A stretch of DNA of 64,000 nt from RH-AL1 sp965277735. Its GTDB lineage: Bacteria > Pseudomonadota > Alphaproteobacteria > Rhizobiales > Beijerinckiaceae. Under the pieces are notes generated by a model. That model did not search any database. It was not told the DNA's origin and was given only the letters and a program-made list of their open reading frames with translations. Each line of letters begins with the position of its first letter. Positions within the stretch are counted from its first letter, which is position 1. A program made the translations under genes and the position numbers. The stretch is from contig CBDIDO010000003.1 in assembly GCA_965277735.1 (NCBI GenBank), forward strand, positions 62,001-126,000, read 5' to 3'. Shown one piece after another: positions 1-8,324 of this stretch.

Positions 1-4
1 AATG

Positions 5-36
5 ACGTTAGGTAATATTGCTTAATTACCTAACGT
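5..36. promoter_or_regulatory. 12-bp perfect inverted repeat, operator or terminator
   Basis: Arms ACGTTAGGTAAT (5-16) and its exact complement (25-36) flank an 8-base AT-rich loop. A T-rich stretch (TCTTTTATTT) follows at 41-50. It lies about 80 bases upstream of the Hint gene. It could terminate transcription of a gene left of the window or serve as an operator for the Hint gene; the sequence does not decide between these. Confidence 0.5.
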
Positions 37-115
37 AAGGTCTTTTATTTGATTGCGATTGATGTGCTGTGATGTAATGCTGGCCAGGTAGCAATTTTGT
101 CCTTGGGGGATCGCG

Positions 116-1507
116 ATGCCTGAGCAACTTGTCTTTGATGACTCTCTGAACCTGCTTGGTGTTGGTCTTGGAGTCACGAACCTGACTGGAACGGTCGGAA
201 TTACGTACGGTTCGCCAAATGTGGTGACGGGATCGCTCAGTGTAACTGCGGCCGGCACGATATCGGCGCAGACTTTTACTAGTTTAACGGTCACCCAGAC
301 TGGGACAGATACGACTACCGGCATGCCCATTTACACGCTGACGGGCTCAAACGCCCTCACGAGCATCTCGGTCACCTATACGGGCCAAGATCCGACCACG
401 AATAATGCAACCCTGTCGGTTGCCGGTATCCCGGCTGCCACCGGCAGCGGGTCCGTCACCTCGACCACGGTCTGCTTTGCCGGGGGTACGAGGATCTTGA
501 CCACGCGCGGCGACGTGGCCGTCGAGGATCTCGAGGTCGGCGATCTCGCGCTGACACTCTCCGGCGCGGCGCGACCGATCCGTTGGCTCAGCCAGAGGAG
601 CGTCGACTGCCGCCGCCACCCGAAGCCGTTGGAGGTGATGCCGGTCCGTATCGCCGCGCATGCCTTCGGCGACAACCGCCCGGAGCGCGATCTCATGGTG
701 TCGCCCGGCCATTCCATCTGCGTGGACATCGTCGGCGAGGTGTTCATCCCGGCCGCCTCGCTGGTCAACGGCTCGACCATCCAGCAGATCGAGGTGGACG
801 AAATCACCTACTGGCATGTCGAGCTCGACAGCCACGACGTCATCCTGGCGGAGAATCTCCCGGCCGAGAGTTATCTCGACATGGGCAACCGCGCGTTCTT
901 CCAGGCAGCGGACGTCGTCGACCTCGCCGTCGGGCCCGATGCCGATCCATCGCAGCGCACGCACGCCGACTTCTGCCGGCCCTTCCACGCCGCCGGCCCC
1001 CTGGTCGATGCGGTGAAGGTGCAGCTGCGCAAGCGCGCAGAGGATAGCGGCTGGACGCTGTCACACGACTGCGATCTGCATCTTGTCGTGGACGGGCTGC
1101 GGCTCGAGCCTGTCGTCCGCGGCCTCACGGCCCGTTTCCTCGTGCCAGGGGGCTCCAAAGACGTCTGGCTGGTGTCGCCGACGACGCGGCCGAGCGATAT
1201 CTGGGACAGCAAGGATGCGCGCGATCTCGGTCTTTATCTCGCCGGGCTGCGGATCGAGGATGGCCTTTCCGAGGCGCGCGACGTTCCGATCGACGACCCG
1301 ATGCTCTGCATCGGCTTCCACGGCGTCGAGGCCGGTTCTCACCGCTGGACGTCGGGCCGCGCTCGGCTGCCAGAAGCATTGTGGGAGGGCTGCCAAGACG
1401 GCTTCTATCTGCGCGTCGAGCTTGCGGGTGCACCAGTCCCGCGATGGGTGCTGCCCATGAAGGAGCGCCCAACCGAGACGCGTCCGGCGCTTGCCTTGGT
1501 CGCTTAA
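116..1507 (+). CDS. Hint-domain (Hedgehog/intein type) surface-associated protein
   Basis: 463 aa. Residues 1-118 are rich in Thr, Ser, Gly and Val with repeated beta-strand-like TVTQTGTDTTTG stretches and resemble the low-complexity front of secreted adhesin-like proteins. A Hint_2-type domain begins at Cys120 (CFAGGTRILT) and runs to about residue 260, with the typical VEDLEVGDLALT, SPGHSICVD and HDVILAENLPAES segments. A further 200-residue C-terminal domain (GFHGVEAGSHRWTSGRARLP) is often seen behind this Hint type in alphaproteobacteria. The start is ATG 116, six bases after GGGGGA. No classical signal peptide is visible, so export would need another route such as type I secretion. Hint domains can cleave themselves; whether this one does is unknown. 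The N-terminal third looks lower in GC than the rest. A strong hairpin follows the stop. Confidence 0.8.
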   Translation: MPEQLVFDDSLNLLGVGLGVTNLTGTVGITYGSPNVVTGSLSVTAAGTISAQTFTSLTVTQTGTDTTTGMPIYTLTGSNALTSISVTYTGQDPTTNNATLSVAGIPAATGSGSVTSTTVCFAGGTRILTTRGDVAVEDLEVGDLALTLSGAARPIRWLSQRSVDCRRHPKPLEVMPVRIAAHAFGDNRPERDLMVSPGHSICVDIVGEVFIPAASLVNGSTIQQIEVDEITYWHVELDSHDVILAENLPAESYLDMGNRAFFQAADVVDLAVGPDADPSQRTHADFCRPFHAAGPLVDAVKVQLRKRAEDSGWTLSHDCDLHLVVDGLRLEPVVRGLTARFLVPGGSKDVWLVSPTTRPSDIWDSKDARDLGLYLAGLRIEDGLSEARDVPIDDPMLCIGFHGVEAGSHRWTSGRARLPEALWEGCQDGFYLRVELAGAPVPRWVLPMKERPTETRPALALVA

Positions 1508-1520
1508 AAAGCTACCTGTG

Positions 1521-1547
1521 TGAGACCGCCGTGCGACGGCGGTCTCA
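1521..1547 (+). terminator. 12-bp perfect hairpin after the Hint gene
   Basis: TGAGACCGCCGT (1521-1532) pairs perfectly with 1536-1547 around a GCG loop. It begins 13 bases after the Hint stop codon. No T-run follows, so it may be a Rho-assisted or protective 3' structure rather than a classic intrinsic terminator. It also lies in the leader of the next gene, so a start codon upstream of it is unlikely for that gene. Confidence 0.6.
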
Positions 1548-1555
1548 TTGCAGGA

Positions 1556-2692
1556 ATGTGCGCTCTGCCATCTGAGAAACTCGTGATTCTCTATTGGTGT
1601 CAGGAGACCGCGCTCGTTCCTTTCGAAACAGGGATCCAGCGCGTTGTTCGGCGCCTCGCGGAAAGATTGAACACGACAAGCGCTACGATTGTGCCGATCG
1701 GCTGGGACGGTCGATCCCGGCAGGTGGTCAGTCTCCCGACGCCATCGAACTCGCGGGCGCGTCCGCTTGAATCGCTCATCACGGATGCTGCCATTCTCTT
1801 CGTTCCAGAAATTCCGATCTCCCTGATCGGCATCGACCTCGATCCCATCCAGCTCGGACGCGCTTACGGTTTACGCACTGCAGCGTTGATCCACGATCTG
1901 ATTCCGATCAAGTTGGCCGCCAATTACGATGCCGGCGGATTGGCCGTCTTTCGACGCTATTACCGTCAGTTCGCGTCTGCCGATCTGGTCCTTGCGACGA
2001 CGAACTACGTTGCTGCGGATCTGAAGGATTTTCTCCTTCGCGAGCACCTCCGGGTCCCTCCCATCGAGGTCGTTCCTCTCCCCGCTGAATTCCCGTCGGT
2101 GAAAAGGAGCATGGCGTTTCCAGCGCTTCGCGGCGCGGGTGACCCTCTGCAGCTTCTCGCGGTGACGAGCTGGGAGCCGAGGAAAAATCTCCTGCGGCTG
2201 CTGCGAGCCATTCAGCGTGCATCGAGCGACGGGGGCCCTCGCATCACGCTCGATCTCGTGGGACGGCAAGCGGGATTTCCGGCATATGACGCCGAGGTCG
2301 TCTCGATCGTGCAAACGCTACCCACGGTCACTATTCGCGGGACCGTGTCGGACGCAGACCTGGTCTCGCTCTATGCGAATTGCCACGTCAGCGTCTACCC
2401 GTCCGTCGAGGAGGGTTTCGGCCTGCCGATCCTCGAGAGTTTGTGGCTGGGACGCCCGTGCCTTTGCCACAACGGGTCATCGATGGCCGAGATCGCACCC
2501 GGCGGCGGTACGGTCATCATCGACATGACGGACGAGGACGCCATCGTCGACGCGCTGAGGCACCTCGCGGCAACGCCCGACTACATCGAGCAGCTTGCCC
2601 GTGAAGCTGTCGCGCGCCCTTTGAAGGATTGGGCCGGATTCGCCGACGACGTCCTGCAGCGCATCGCGCCCTCGACCATGAGCGTCGCCTGA
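1556..2692 (+). CDS. GT4-family glycosyltransferase
   Basis: 378 aa from ATG 1556. A GTG at 1520 is in frame but would place the hairpin inside the gene. The protein is a GT-B glycosyltransferase of family 4. The N-terminal half carries HDLIPIK followed by a helix where a donor-domain hinge is expected. The C-terminal Rossmann half has SWEPRKNLLRLLRA, LVGRQAGF and the nucleotide-sugar-binding EEGFGLPILESLWLGRP motif with the E-x7-E pattern. It probably adds a sugar to a surface polysaccharide or protein glycan; donor and acceptor cannot be read from sequence. It sits between the Hint gene and a small protein with a carbohydrate-associated domain, which suggests one surface-glycan locus. Ribosome binding is weak (AGGA touches the ATG). 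Confidence 0.85.
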   Translation: MCALPSEKLVILYWCQETALVPFETGIQRVVRRLAERLNTTSATIVPIGWDGRSRQVVSLPTPSNSRARPLESLITDAAILFVPEIPISLIGIDLDPIQLGRAYGLRTAALIHDLIPIKLAANYDAGGLAVFRRYYRQFASADLVLATTNYVAADLKDFLLREHLRVPPIEVVPLPAEFPSVKRSMAFPALRGAGDPLQLLAVTSWEPRKNLLRLLRAIQRASSDGGPRITLDLVGRQAGFPAYDAEVVSIVQTLPTVTIRGTVSDADLVSLYANCHVSVYPSVEEGFGLPILESLWLGRPCLCHNGSSMAEIAPGGGTVIIDMTDEDAIVDALRHLAATPDYIEQLAREAVARPLKDWAGFADDVLQRIAPSTMSVA

Positions 2693-2695
2693 TCG

Positions 2696-2735
2696 CGTGT
2701 CCGGCGCATTGAGACCGTGTCCGGCGCGTTGAGAC
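2696..2735 (+). repeat. Two tandem 20-bp repeats
   Basis: CGTGTCCGGCGCATTGAGAC at 2696-2715 is repeated at 2716-2735 with one change (A to G at the thirteenth base). The repeats begin four bases after the glycosyltransferase stop codon. Function is unknown; slipped-strand duplication or a leftover element end are possible. Confidence 0.8.
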
Positions 2736-2843
2736 ATCGAGTTGGCCGACAGCGTCCGACCAGCGTCACCCCTTGATCACTGCGCTTTGCGCTCACCATA
2801 TCAGCGTGGCTATACGAGATGATCCGGGCCGTCAGTCGGTGAG

Positions 2844-3386
2844 ATGAAAAAGCCCCATTTGATGACGATGGATGAGCTGCTGGCTCTGCCCACCTTCAGC
2901 GAAGGTGGGGTGCTCGACCGCGCCAGTAGGTTCAGCGGCTGCTTTCGTGATCGCCAGGGCTACCTCTGGGGTACGTGCCTCATCGAGGATCCCTGGGAAC
3001 GCTATCCCCCCGCCTGGGTCCGCTTCCCGGCAGCCTGCTTCGTGGCCCACACGGGGCTCCGCGAGGCCCAGTTCAGCAACACGAGTGCGTTGCGCGGCTT
3101 CATTGACCGTTTCGACGAAGCTTCGGTCTCGGGATGGGCGCAGGATCTCGGCACGCCGGATGCGCCCGTGGTGCTCGATCTGACCGTCAACGGCAGGATC
3201 CTCGCCAGGGTGCAAGCCGATCAGTTGCGCGGCGACCTGCTCGACTTCGGCATCGGCGATGGGCACCACGCCTTCGGCGCCGCGATTTTGCTGCCGCCGC
3301 CGCGTGGCGAGTCGCAGATCGTTGTCGCGCAGCGCTCCTTTAGCGGCGACGTGCTCGACGTCGCCGTCCGCCGGCCGGAACGCTGA
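2844..3386 (+). CDS. Small protein with C-terminal GW-type carbohydrate-associated domain
   Basis: 180 aa, no signal peptide. Residues 1-80 are not recognised (SEGGVLDRASRFSGCFRDR). Residues 84-165 match a short domain often found inside or beside alphaproteobacterial glycosyltransferases and sulfotransferases, recognisable by GFIDRFDEASVSGWAQD, a VNGRILARVQADQLR strand pair and GIGDGHHAFG near the end. The domain is thought to be a beta-sandwich appended to polysaccharide enzymes. Its function is not established. Position after the Hint and GT4 genes supports a role in the same surface locus. The ATG follows GGTGAG. Family assignment is from memory of the motif, so moderate confidence. Confidence 0.6.
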   Translation: MKKPHLMTMDELLALPTFSEGGVLDRASRFSGCFRDRQGYLWGTCLIEDPWERYPPAWVRFPAACFVAHTGLREAQFSNTSALRGFIDRFDEASVSGWAQDLGTPDAPVVLDLTVNGRILARVQADQLRGDLLDFGIGDGHHAFGAAILLPPPRGESQIVVAQRSFSGDVLDVAVRRPER

Positions 3387-3982
3387 TCGCAGGTGCAAGC
3401 GCGGCGTTCTAGCCGAGCCGCGACACCTCGTCGGCCCGACAGTTTGGAAGCCAGCGGGCCAGTGTCGCCTGCAGCTGCTTGCGGATGATCGGCTTGCCGA
3501 CATGATCGTCCATGCCGGCATCGCGGAATTCCGTCACCTGTTCGGCGAGCACGTTGGCCGTCATGGCGATGATCGGGAGCTGCCGCGTTTCCGGCAATGC
3601 GCGGATGGCCCGCGTCGCGGCGACTCCACCCATGCCGGGCATCTGAACGTCGATCAGCACGAGATCGTAAGGCTTCGCCTGCACCGCTTGATCGCCTCTT
3701 TCCCTCTCGCCGCGACATCGACCTTTTGGTCGTCCTATTCCAGGAGGGTGCGGGCGGAAGCTGATTGACCTCGACGTTTTCGACCAGCAGGAGACGTCCG
3801 CTCGTCGTGCCGACCCGGCCCACACCGGCGCGACCGTCGCGTGCGGCAACGTCAGGGTGGACCGAAGTTTGCCCCGCGTCCGACGTCGCTCACGGAGGAA
3901 TCTCCCACGCGAAACGAGGTCATAAATAAAGCAGAGGCCAAAAGACTTCCTATCAGCGACGGCGGAACCCGGGCGTCCTTTT
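3387..3982. other. Gene-poor stretch holding only the receiver relic
   Basis: Between the GW-domain gene and the convergent end of dadA there is no intact gene. The only recognisable content is the receiver-domain relic at 3409-3849. In 3850-3982 I see nothing identifiable. Confidence 0.6.
3409..3849 (-). pseudogene. Decayed response-regulator receiver domain
   Basis: All three minus-strand frames carry pieces of one receiver domain in the right order. GRLLLVENVEVNQL (first strand) is in one frame. ARTLLE, then a TAG stop, then DDQKVDVAARGKEAI is in a second. VQAKPYDLVLIDVQMPGMGG to the end is in a third. The phospho-acceptor Asp (LIDVQMP), Thr (MTANVL) and Lys (VGKPI) remain, but the acidic pair of the first strand reads EN rather than ED. 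Two frameshifts and one nonsense codon make a functional product very unlikely. The sequence resembles the C-terminal receiver of a hybrid histidine kinase; no kinase domain is found upstream (3850-3982). Confidence 0.85.
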
Positions 3983-5254
3983 CTAGCCGACTTGTCTTTG
4001 GGCGTAGCGCGTGAGCGCCAGATCGGCCGGGTCGAGATCGGGCTTTCGTCCCGAGATCACATCGGCGAGGAAGCGGCCCGAGCCGCAGGCCATCGTCCAG
4101 CCCAGCGTGCCGTGGCCGGTGTTGACGTAGAGGTTCGGCAACGCGGTCGCGCCGACGACCGGCGTGCCGTCCGGCGTCATCGGGCGCAGGCCCGTCCAGA
4201 ACGTCGCATCGGCCGGATCGCAGCCGTCCGGGAAGAGGTCACGCACTGAATGCTCCAGCGTGACCCGGCGGGGCGTCCGCAGGCGCAGGCTGAAGCCGGC
4301 CAGCTCGGCGGTGCCGCCGATCCGCACGCGGTCGCCCAGCCGGGTGATCGCGATCTTGTAGGTCTCGTCCATCACGGTCGAGACGGGTGCCATGTCGGCA
4401 TCGGTGACCTTGGCCGTGAGCGAATAGCCCTTCACCGGATAGACCGGCACATCGATGCCGAGCGGGCGCAGCAGGGCTGGCGTGAAGCTCCCCGCCGCCA
4501 CGACATAGGCGTCGGCCTTGAGGATCTCGCCGCGGGCGAGCTCGACGCCGTCGATACGATCTCCTTCACGCCGGAGCCGCTTGACGGACGCGCCGAAACG
4601 GAAGGTCGCGCCCGCCGCGCGGCAGATTTCGGCGAGGCGCTGCGTGAAGAGATGCGCGTCGCCTGTTTCGTCACCGGGCAGGCGCAGGCCGCCGACGAGG
4701 AGGTTGGCCGAAGCCGCCAGGCCCGGCTCGCGTAGGACGCAGCCCGCGACGTCGAGCAGCTCGTAGGGGACGCCGTAACGGTCGAGGACCGCCGTGTCAT
4801 GGCCCGCGGCATCGAGCTGGGATTGCTTGCGGAAGAGCTGCAGCGTGCCGCCGGTCCGCTCTTCGTAATGGATGCCCGTCGCGTCGCGCATCTCGCGCAG
4901 ACGATCGCGGCTGTATTCGGCGAGCGCGACCATCCGGCCCTTGTTGCGCTGGAAGGCCTCCTCCGTGCAATTGGCGAGCATGCGCGCGAGCCAGCCGTAG
5001 AGCCGCTGATCAAGCAGCGGCCACAGCACCAGCGGTCGATACCGCATCGCCAGCCATTTGAGCGCCTTGACCGGGATGCCGGGGCCGGCCCAGGGCGTCG
5101 AGGCGCCAGGCGACACCTGACCGGCGTTGGCGAAGCTCGTCTCCATGCCCGCTGCGGCTTGGCGGTCGACGATCGTGACCTCGTGCCCGTCGCGCGTCAG
5201 ATAATAGGCGGTCGCCACCCCGACGACGCCGCTGCCGAGCACGATGACGCGCAT
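3983..5254 (-). CDS. dadA: D-amino acid dehydrogenase small subunit
   Basis: 423 aa, the usual DadA length. This FAD enzyme oxidises D-amino acids such as D-alanine to 2-oxo acids and ammonia, passing electrons to the respiratory chain at the inner membrane. The N terminus has the dinucleotide-binding motif VLGSGVVGVATAYYL followed by VTIVDR. FANAGQVSPG, YPVKGYSLT and the C-terminal GLRPMTPDGTPVVG and NTGHGTLGWTMACGS are characteristic. ATG 5254 has AGGGGA upstream at good distance. The gene stands alone; a dadX alanine racemase is not adjacent. Expression is likely independent of rho, which is transcribed divergently from 5470. Confidence 0.93.
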   Translation of the reverse strand: MRVIVLGSGVVGVATAYYLTRDGHEVTIVDRQAAAGMETSFANAGQVSPGASTPWAGPGIPVKALKWLAMRYRPLVLWPLLDQRLYGWLARMLANCTEEAFQRNKGRMVALAEYSRDRLREMRDATGIHYEERTGGTLQLFRKQSQLDAAGHDTAVLDRYGVPYELLDVAGCVLREPGLAASANLLVGGLRLPGDETGDAHLFTQRLAEICRAAGATFRFGASVKRLRREGDRIDGVELARGEILKADAYVVAAGSFTPALLRPLGIDVPVYPVKGYSLTAKVTDADMAPVSTVMDETYKIAITRLGDRVRIGGTAELAGFSLRLRTPRRVTLEHSVRDLFPDGCDPADATFWTGLRPMTPDGTPVVGATALPNLYVNTGHGTLGWTMACGSGRFLADVISGRKPDLDPADLALTRYAQRQVG

Positions 5255-5469
5255 CCATGGTCCCCTGCTGCCTCTCGGCCGTCCTTAGCACCAAGCGGGC
5301 CGCGTGGGAGACGAGAGGGAGTCATCTTGCCAAATCGCGACGTCGCGCCTACTAACTCAGCTCCCGCCTTATCGGTCAGGCCCGCATGCTCGGCATTCTC
5401 GCCAGCGTCCCGGCTCACATCCCGAACCTCGGCCGCCCCGGCCCTCTCGCTACCCAAGAAAACATTGCC

Positions 5470-6807
5470 ATGACAGACATCGTCTCCGAAGACACGGACG
5501 CTCACGAAGAGACCGCGGGCGCCCCCGCTGCGCCTCACCCCAAGGAAATCAAGCTCGCCGACCTGAAGGACAAGTCGCCGCCGGAGCTCGTCGTCTTCGC
5601 CGAGGAATACGAGGTCGAGAACGCCTCCACGCTCCGCAAGCAGGAGCTGATGTTCGCGATCCTCAAGCAGCTTGCCAGCCGCGAGATCGAAATCGTCGGC
5701 GTCGGCGTCATCGAGGTGCTGCAGGACGGCTTCGGTTTCCTCCGCTCGGCGGACGCGAACTACCTCGCCGGCCCCGACGACATCTACGTCTCGCCCTCGC
5801 AGATTCGTCGCTTCGGCCTGCGCACCGGCGACACGGTCGAAGGCCTGATCCGCTCCCCCAAGGAGGGCGAGCGCTACTTCGCGCTGCTCAAGGTCAACAC
5901 GATCAATTTCGAGGACCCGGAGAAGGTCCGCCACAAGGTCAATTTCGACAACCTCACGCCGCTCTATCCCGATCGCCGGCTGAAGCTCGAGATCGAGGAC
6001 CCGACGCGCAAGGACCTCTCGCCGCGCGTCATCGACATCGTCGCGCCGATCGGCTTCGGCCAGCGCGCGCTGATCGTCGCGCCGCCGCGCACCGGCAAGA
6101 CGGTGCTACTGCAGAACATTGCGCAGTCGATCTCGGCCAACCATCCCGACGCCTACCTCATCGTGCTGCTGATCGACGAGCGGCCCGAGGAGGTGACCGA
6201 CATGCAGCGCTCGGTGAAAGGCGAGGTCGTCGCCTCGACCTTCGACGAGCCGGCGACGCGCCACGTCGCGGTGGCCGAGATGGTGATCGAGAAGGCCAAG
6301 CGCCTCGTCGAGCACAATCGCGACGTGATCATCCTGCTCGATTCGATCACGCGGCTCGGGCGCGCCTACAATACGACGGTGCCGTCCTCCGGCAAGGTGC
6401 TGACCGGTGGTGTGGACGCCAACGCTCTGCAGCGGCCGAAGCGCTTCTTCGGCGCCGCCCGCAACATCGAGGAAGGGGGCTCGCTCACCATCATCGCCAC
6501 CGCGCTGATCGACACCGGCTCGCGCATGGACGAGGTGATCTTCGAGGAGTTCAAGGGCACCGGCAATTCCGAGATCATCCTCGACCGCAAGATCGCCGAC
6601 AAGCGGACCTTCCCGGCGCTCGACATCACGCGCTCCGGCACCCGCAAGGAAGAGCTGCTCGTGCCGGCCGACGTGCTCAAGAAGATGTACGTGCTACGAC
6701 GCATCCTCAACCCGATGGGCACCGTCGACGGCATCGAGTTCCTGCTCGGCAAGCTGCGCGAGACGCCGAAGGGGAACAGCGCGTTCTTCGAATCGATGAA
6801 CACATAA
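5470..6807 (+). CDS. rho: Transcription termination factor Rho
   Basis: 445 aa from ATG 5470; an in-frame ATG at 5386 would add 28 residues. Rho is a homohexameric RNA helicase that ends transcription at Rho-dependent sites. The N-terminal domain (IKLADLKDKSPPELVVFAEEYEV as two pieces) is followed by the RNA-binding CSD (GFGFLRSADANY). The ATPase core has the Walker A APPRTGKTVLLQ, Walker B VIILLDSITRLGRAYN and the secondary RNA-binding GKVLTGGVDANAL loop. A short acidic, Ala/Pro-rich extension (about 25 residues) precedes the usual start. The 215-base leader may carry autoregulatory attenuation, as in other bacteria, but no specific element was identified. A repeat-type hairpin follows the stop. 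Confidence 0.96.
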   Translation: MTDIVSEDTDAHEETAGAPAAPHPKEIKLADLKDKSPPELVVFAEEYEVENASTLRKQELMFAILKQLASREIEIVGVGVIEVLQDGFGFLRSADANYLAGPDDIYVSPSQIRRFGLRTGDTVEGLIRSPKEGERYFALLKVNTINFEDPEKVRHKVNFDNLTPLYPDRRLKLEIEDPTRKDLSPRVIDIVAPIGFGQRALIVAPPRTGKTVLLQNIAQSISANHPDAYLIVLLIDERPEEVTDMQRSVKGEVVASTFDEPATRHVAVAEMVIEKAKRLVEHNRDVIILLDSITRLGRAYNTTVPSSGKVLTGGVDANALQRPKRFFGAARNIEEGGSLTIIATALIDTGSRMDEVIFEEFKGTGNSEIILDRKIADKRTFPALDITRSGTRKEELLVPADVLKKMYVLRRILNPMGTVDGIEFLLGKLRETPKGNSAFFESMNT

Positions 6808-6820
6808 GGTTCGCGATCAA

Positions 6821-6846
6821 TCCTTCTCCCGCAAGCGGGAGAAGGA
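6821..6846. repeat. Solo copy of palindromic repeat family A, possible bidirectional terminator
   Basis: TCCTTCTCCCGC (6821-6832) pairs perfectly with 6835-6846. It is located between the convergent ends of rho and the DUF4424 gene. The same core occurs in the paired elements at 24941-25088 and 36775-36917. No T-run flanks it. Confidence 0.75.
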
Positions 6847-6852
6847 CGACTG

Positions 6853-7863
6853 CTACCCCTTCGAGAAGATCAGCACCCGCAACCCTGGCGCGTCCGCGCT
6901 GCCGGGCAGCTTGCCCTGCACTACCGGCTGGCCGGCGGTCGCAGCGGTCATCCCGCAGAACGCGACCACCGAATCCGGCTTGGGCTTGGTCACGCTCACC
7001 GTGCCGGGCGGGTTATCGAGCCAGCGCGCGGGGCCGTCGTTGGCGAGCGTGAGGTCGTCGACCTCGAGCTGGTCGTCCTTGGCCTTCAGGAGCGCCTTGG
7101 CGGCGGCCAAAATTTGCGGCGTCAGGCAGACCTGATCCTTGAGCGCCTCGAAACCCGGCAGGCCGTCGGCCCTGACGCCGTACACGGCCTTCACCGGCTG
7201 GAAGGTCACCTTTACCTCGGTCGTCGCGCCGGCCGGCAGCGTCTGCATCCAGGAATGCACGGTGTGCAGCGTCCAGTCGGCGAGCAGCGGCGTATCGGGC
7301 TCAGCCTGGTCGCGCGGGGTGACGAGGCCGAGCGCGACGAGCTTGGCGAGCGCCTCGGGCGTCGTCCCAGCGAGCGCCTTGTCGATCTCGGCGCCGAAGG
7401 GCAGGAGCGGAAGGTTGGCGGCTTTCAGGTCGGCGAGGCGGTCGACGCCGAGCGCCAGTGCCTGCATCGAGACGTTCGTGGCAACGGGCGTCCCACTGGC
7501 CGTCACGGCGAGGCCCACCGGGTTCTCGGCCACGTTCGAGGGCAGGTTGTAGATCGTCGTGCCCTCGGTGTTTACCTCGAGGTCCGGCATCGAGACGCTG
7601 GTGGCGAGCTTCAGCTCGTTTTTGCCCTTGTTCTGAAAGCCGTAGGTGTAAGTCACGCGATCGACCGAGACGTCCAGCGCCATACGCTGGATCGCGAGGT
7701 CGGCGTCGGAAGCGATGGCGAGGGCGCCGACCATGAGCGGGGCCGGCGTCGGCCCCTCCTCGTCCTGCTCGCTCGCCGCGGTCCCTGTGGTCTCCGCCCG
7801 CGCCGGGAACGCGAACGCGCCGCACAGCACGAGCGCGGCGATCAGACGGACCGTGACGGCCAT
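6853..7863 (-). CDS. Exported DUF4424-family protein
   Basis: 336 aa from ATG 7863, which has GAGGA five bases upstream; a longer reading would start at 7941 but adds an Arg-rich stretch before the signal peptide. Residues 1-23 form a Sec signal peptide (LIAALVLCGAFAFPARA, cleavage after ARA). The mature part matches DUF4424: LAIQRMALDVSVDRVTYTYGFQN, TVHSWMQTLPAGATTEVKV and a C-terminal sandwich ending in LRVLIFSKG. The protein should be periplasmic. No enzymatic residues are apparent. The function of the family is unknown. It is transcribed toward rho and separated from it by a hairpin. Confidence 0.75.
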   Translation of the reverse strand: MAVTVRLIAALVLCGAFAFPARAETTGTAASEQDEEGPTPAPLMVGALAIASDADLAIQRMALDVSVDRVTYTYGFQNKGKNELKLATSVSMPDLEVNTEGTTIYNLPSNVAENPVGLAVTASGTPVATNVSMQALALGVDRLADLKAANLPLLPFGAEIDKALAGTTPEALAKLVALGLVTPRDQAEPDTPLLADWTLHTVHSWMQTLPAGATTEVKVTFQPVKAVYGVRADGLPGFEALKDQVCLTPQILAAAKALLKAKDDQLEVDDLTLANDGPARWLDNPPGTVSVTKPKPDSVVAFCGMTAATAGQPVVQGKLPGSADAPGLRVLIFSKG

Positions 7864-8121
7864 GCGAATCCTCCCTCTGTGACCGCGGACATAGCACAGC
7901 CGGCGGGCGGGATGCGACAGACCGAGCGGGGGGCGGATCATGCAAGATACAGGGGCGCCGCAGACCGCGTTTCAGCGAGAAATCGCCGCTCCCCGACAGC
8001 TCGCTCGCGACGCCTCAGCATTTGCGACGCGATCGCGGCACGCGCGGGGTGGACAGGCCCAGGCGCATTTGCTAGGTGCACGCCTCGCTGCGGCGCGGTC
8101 TTGCCCGCTGCGGTTTTCGAT

Positions 8122-8197
<76 letters not shown>

Positions 8198-8324
8198 TCG
8201 AAACTCTCTTCCAGACCTATCCTTCCGGCGAGACGGCTCGCCTCGGGATGCGGTCGCCGAGCTTTGTCGAGCTAATGGCGGGAGATCCTATTCGGCGCCG
8301 ATGAAATGGTGCCGAAGCGTGCCT

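Noticed and set aside
2696..2735. CRISPR-like or IS-end interpretation of the 20-bp tandem repeat
   Set aside because: Only two units without spacers are present, and no transposase is nearby. It is kept as a plain repeat.
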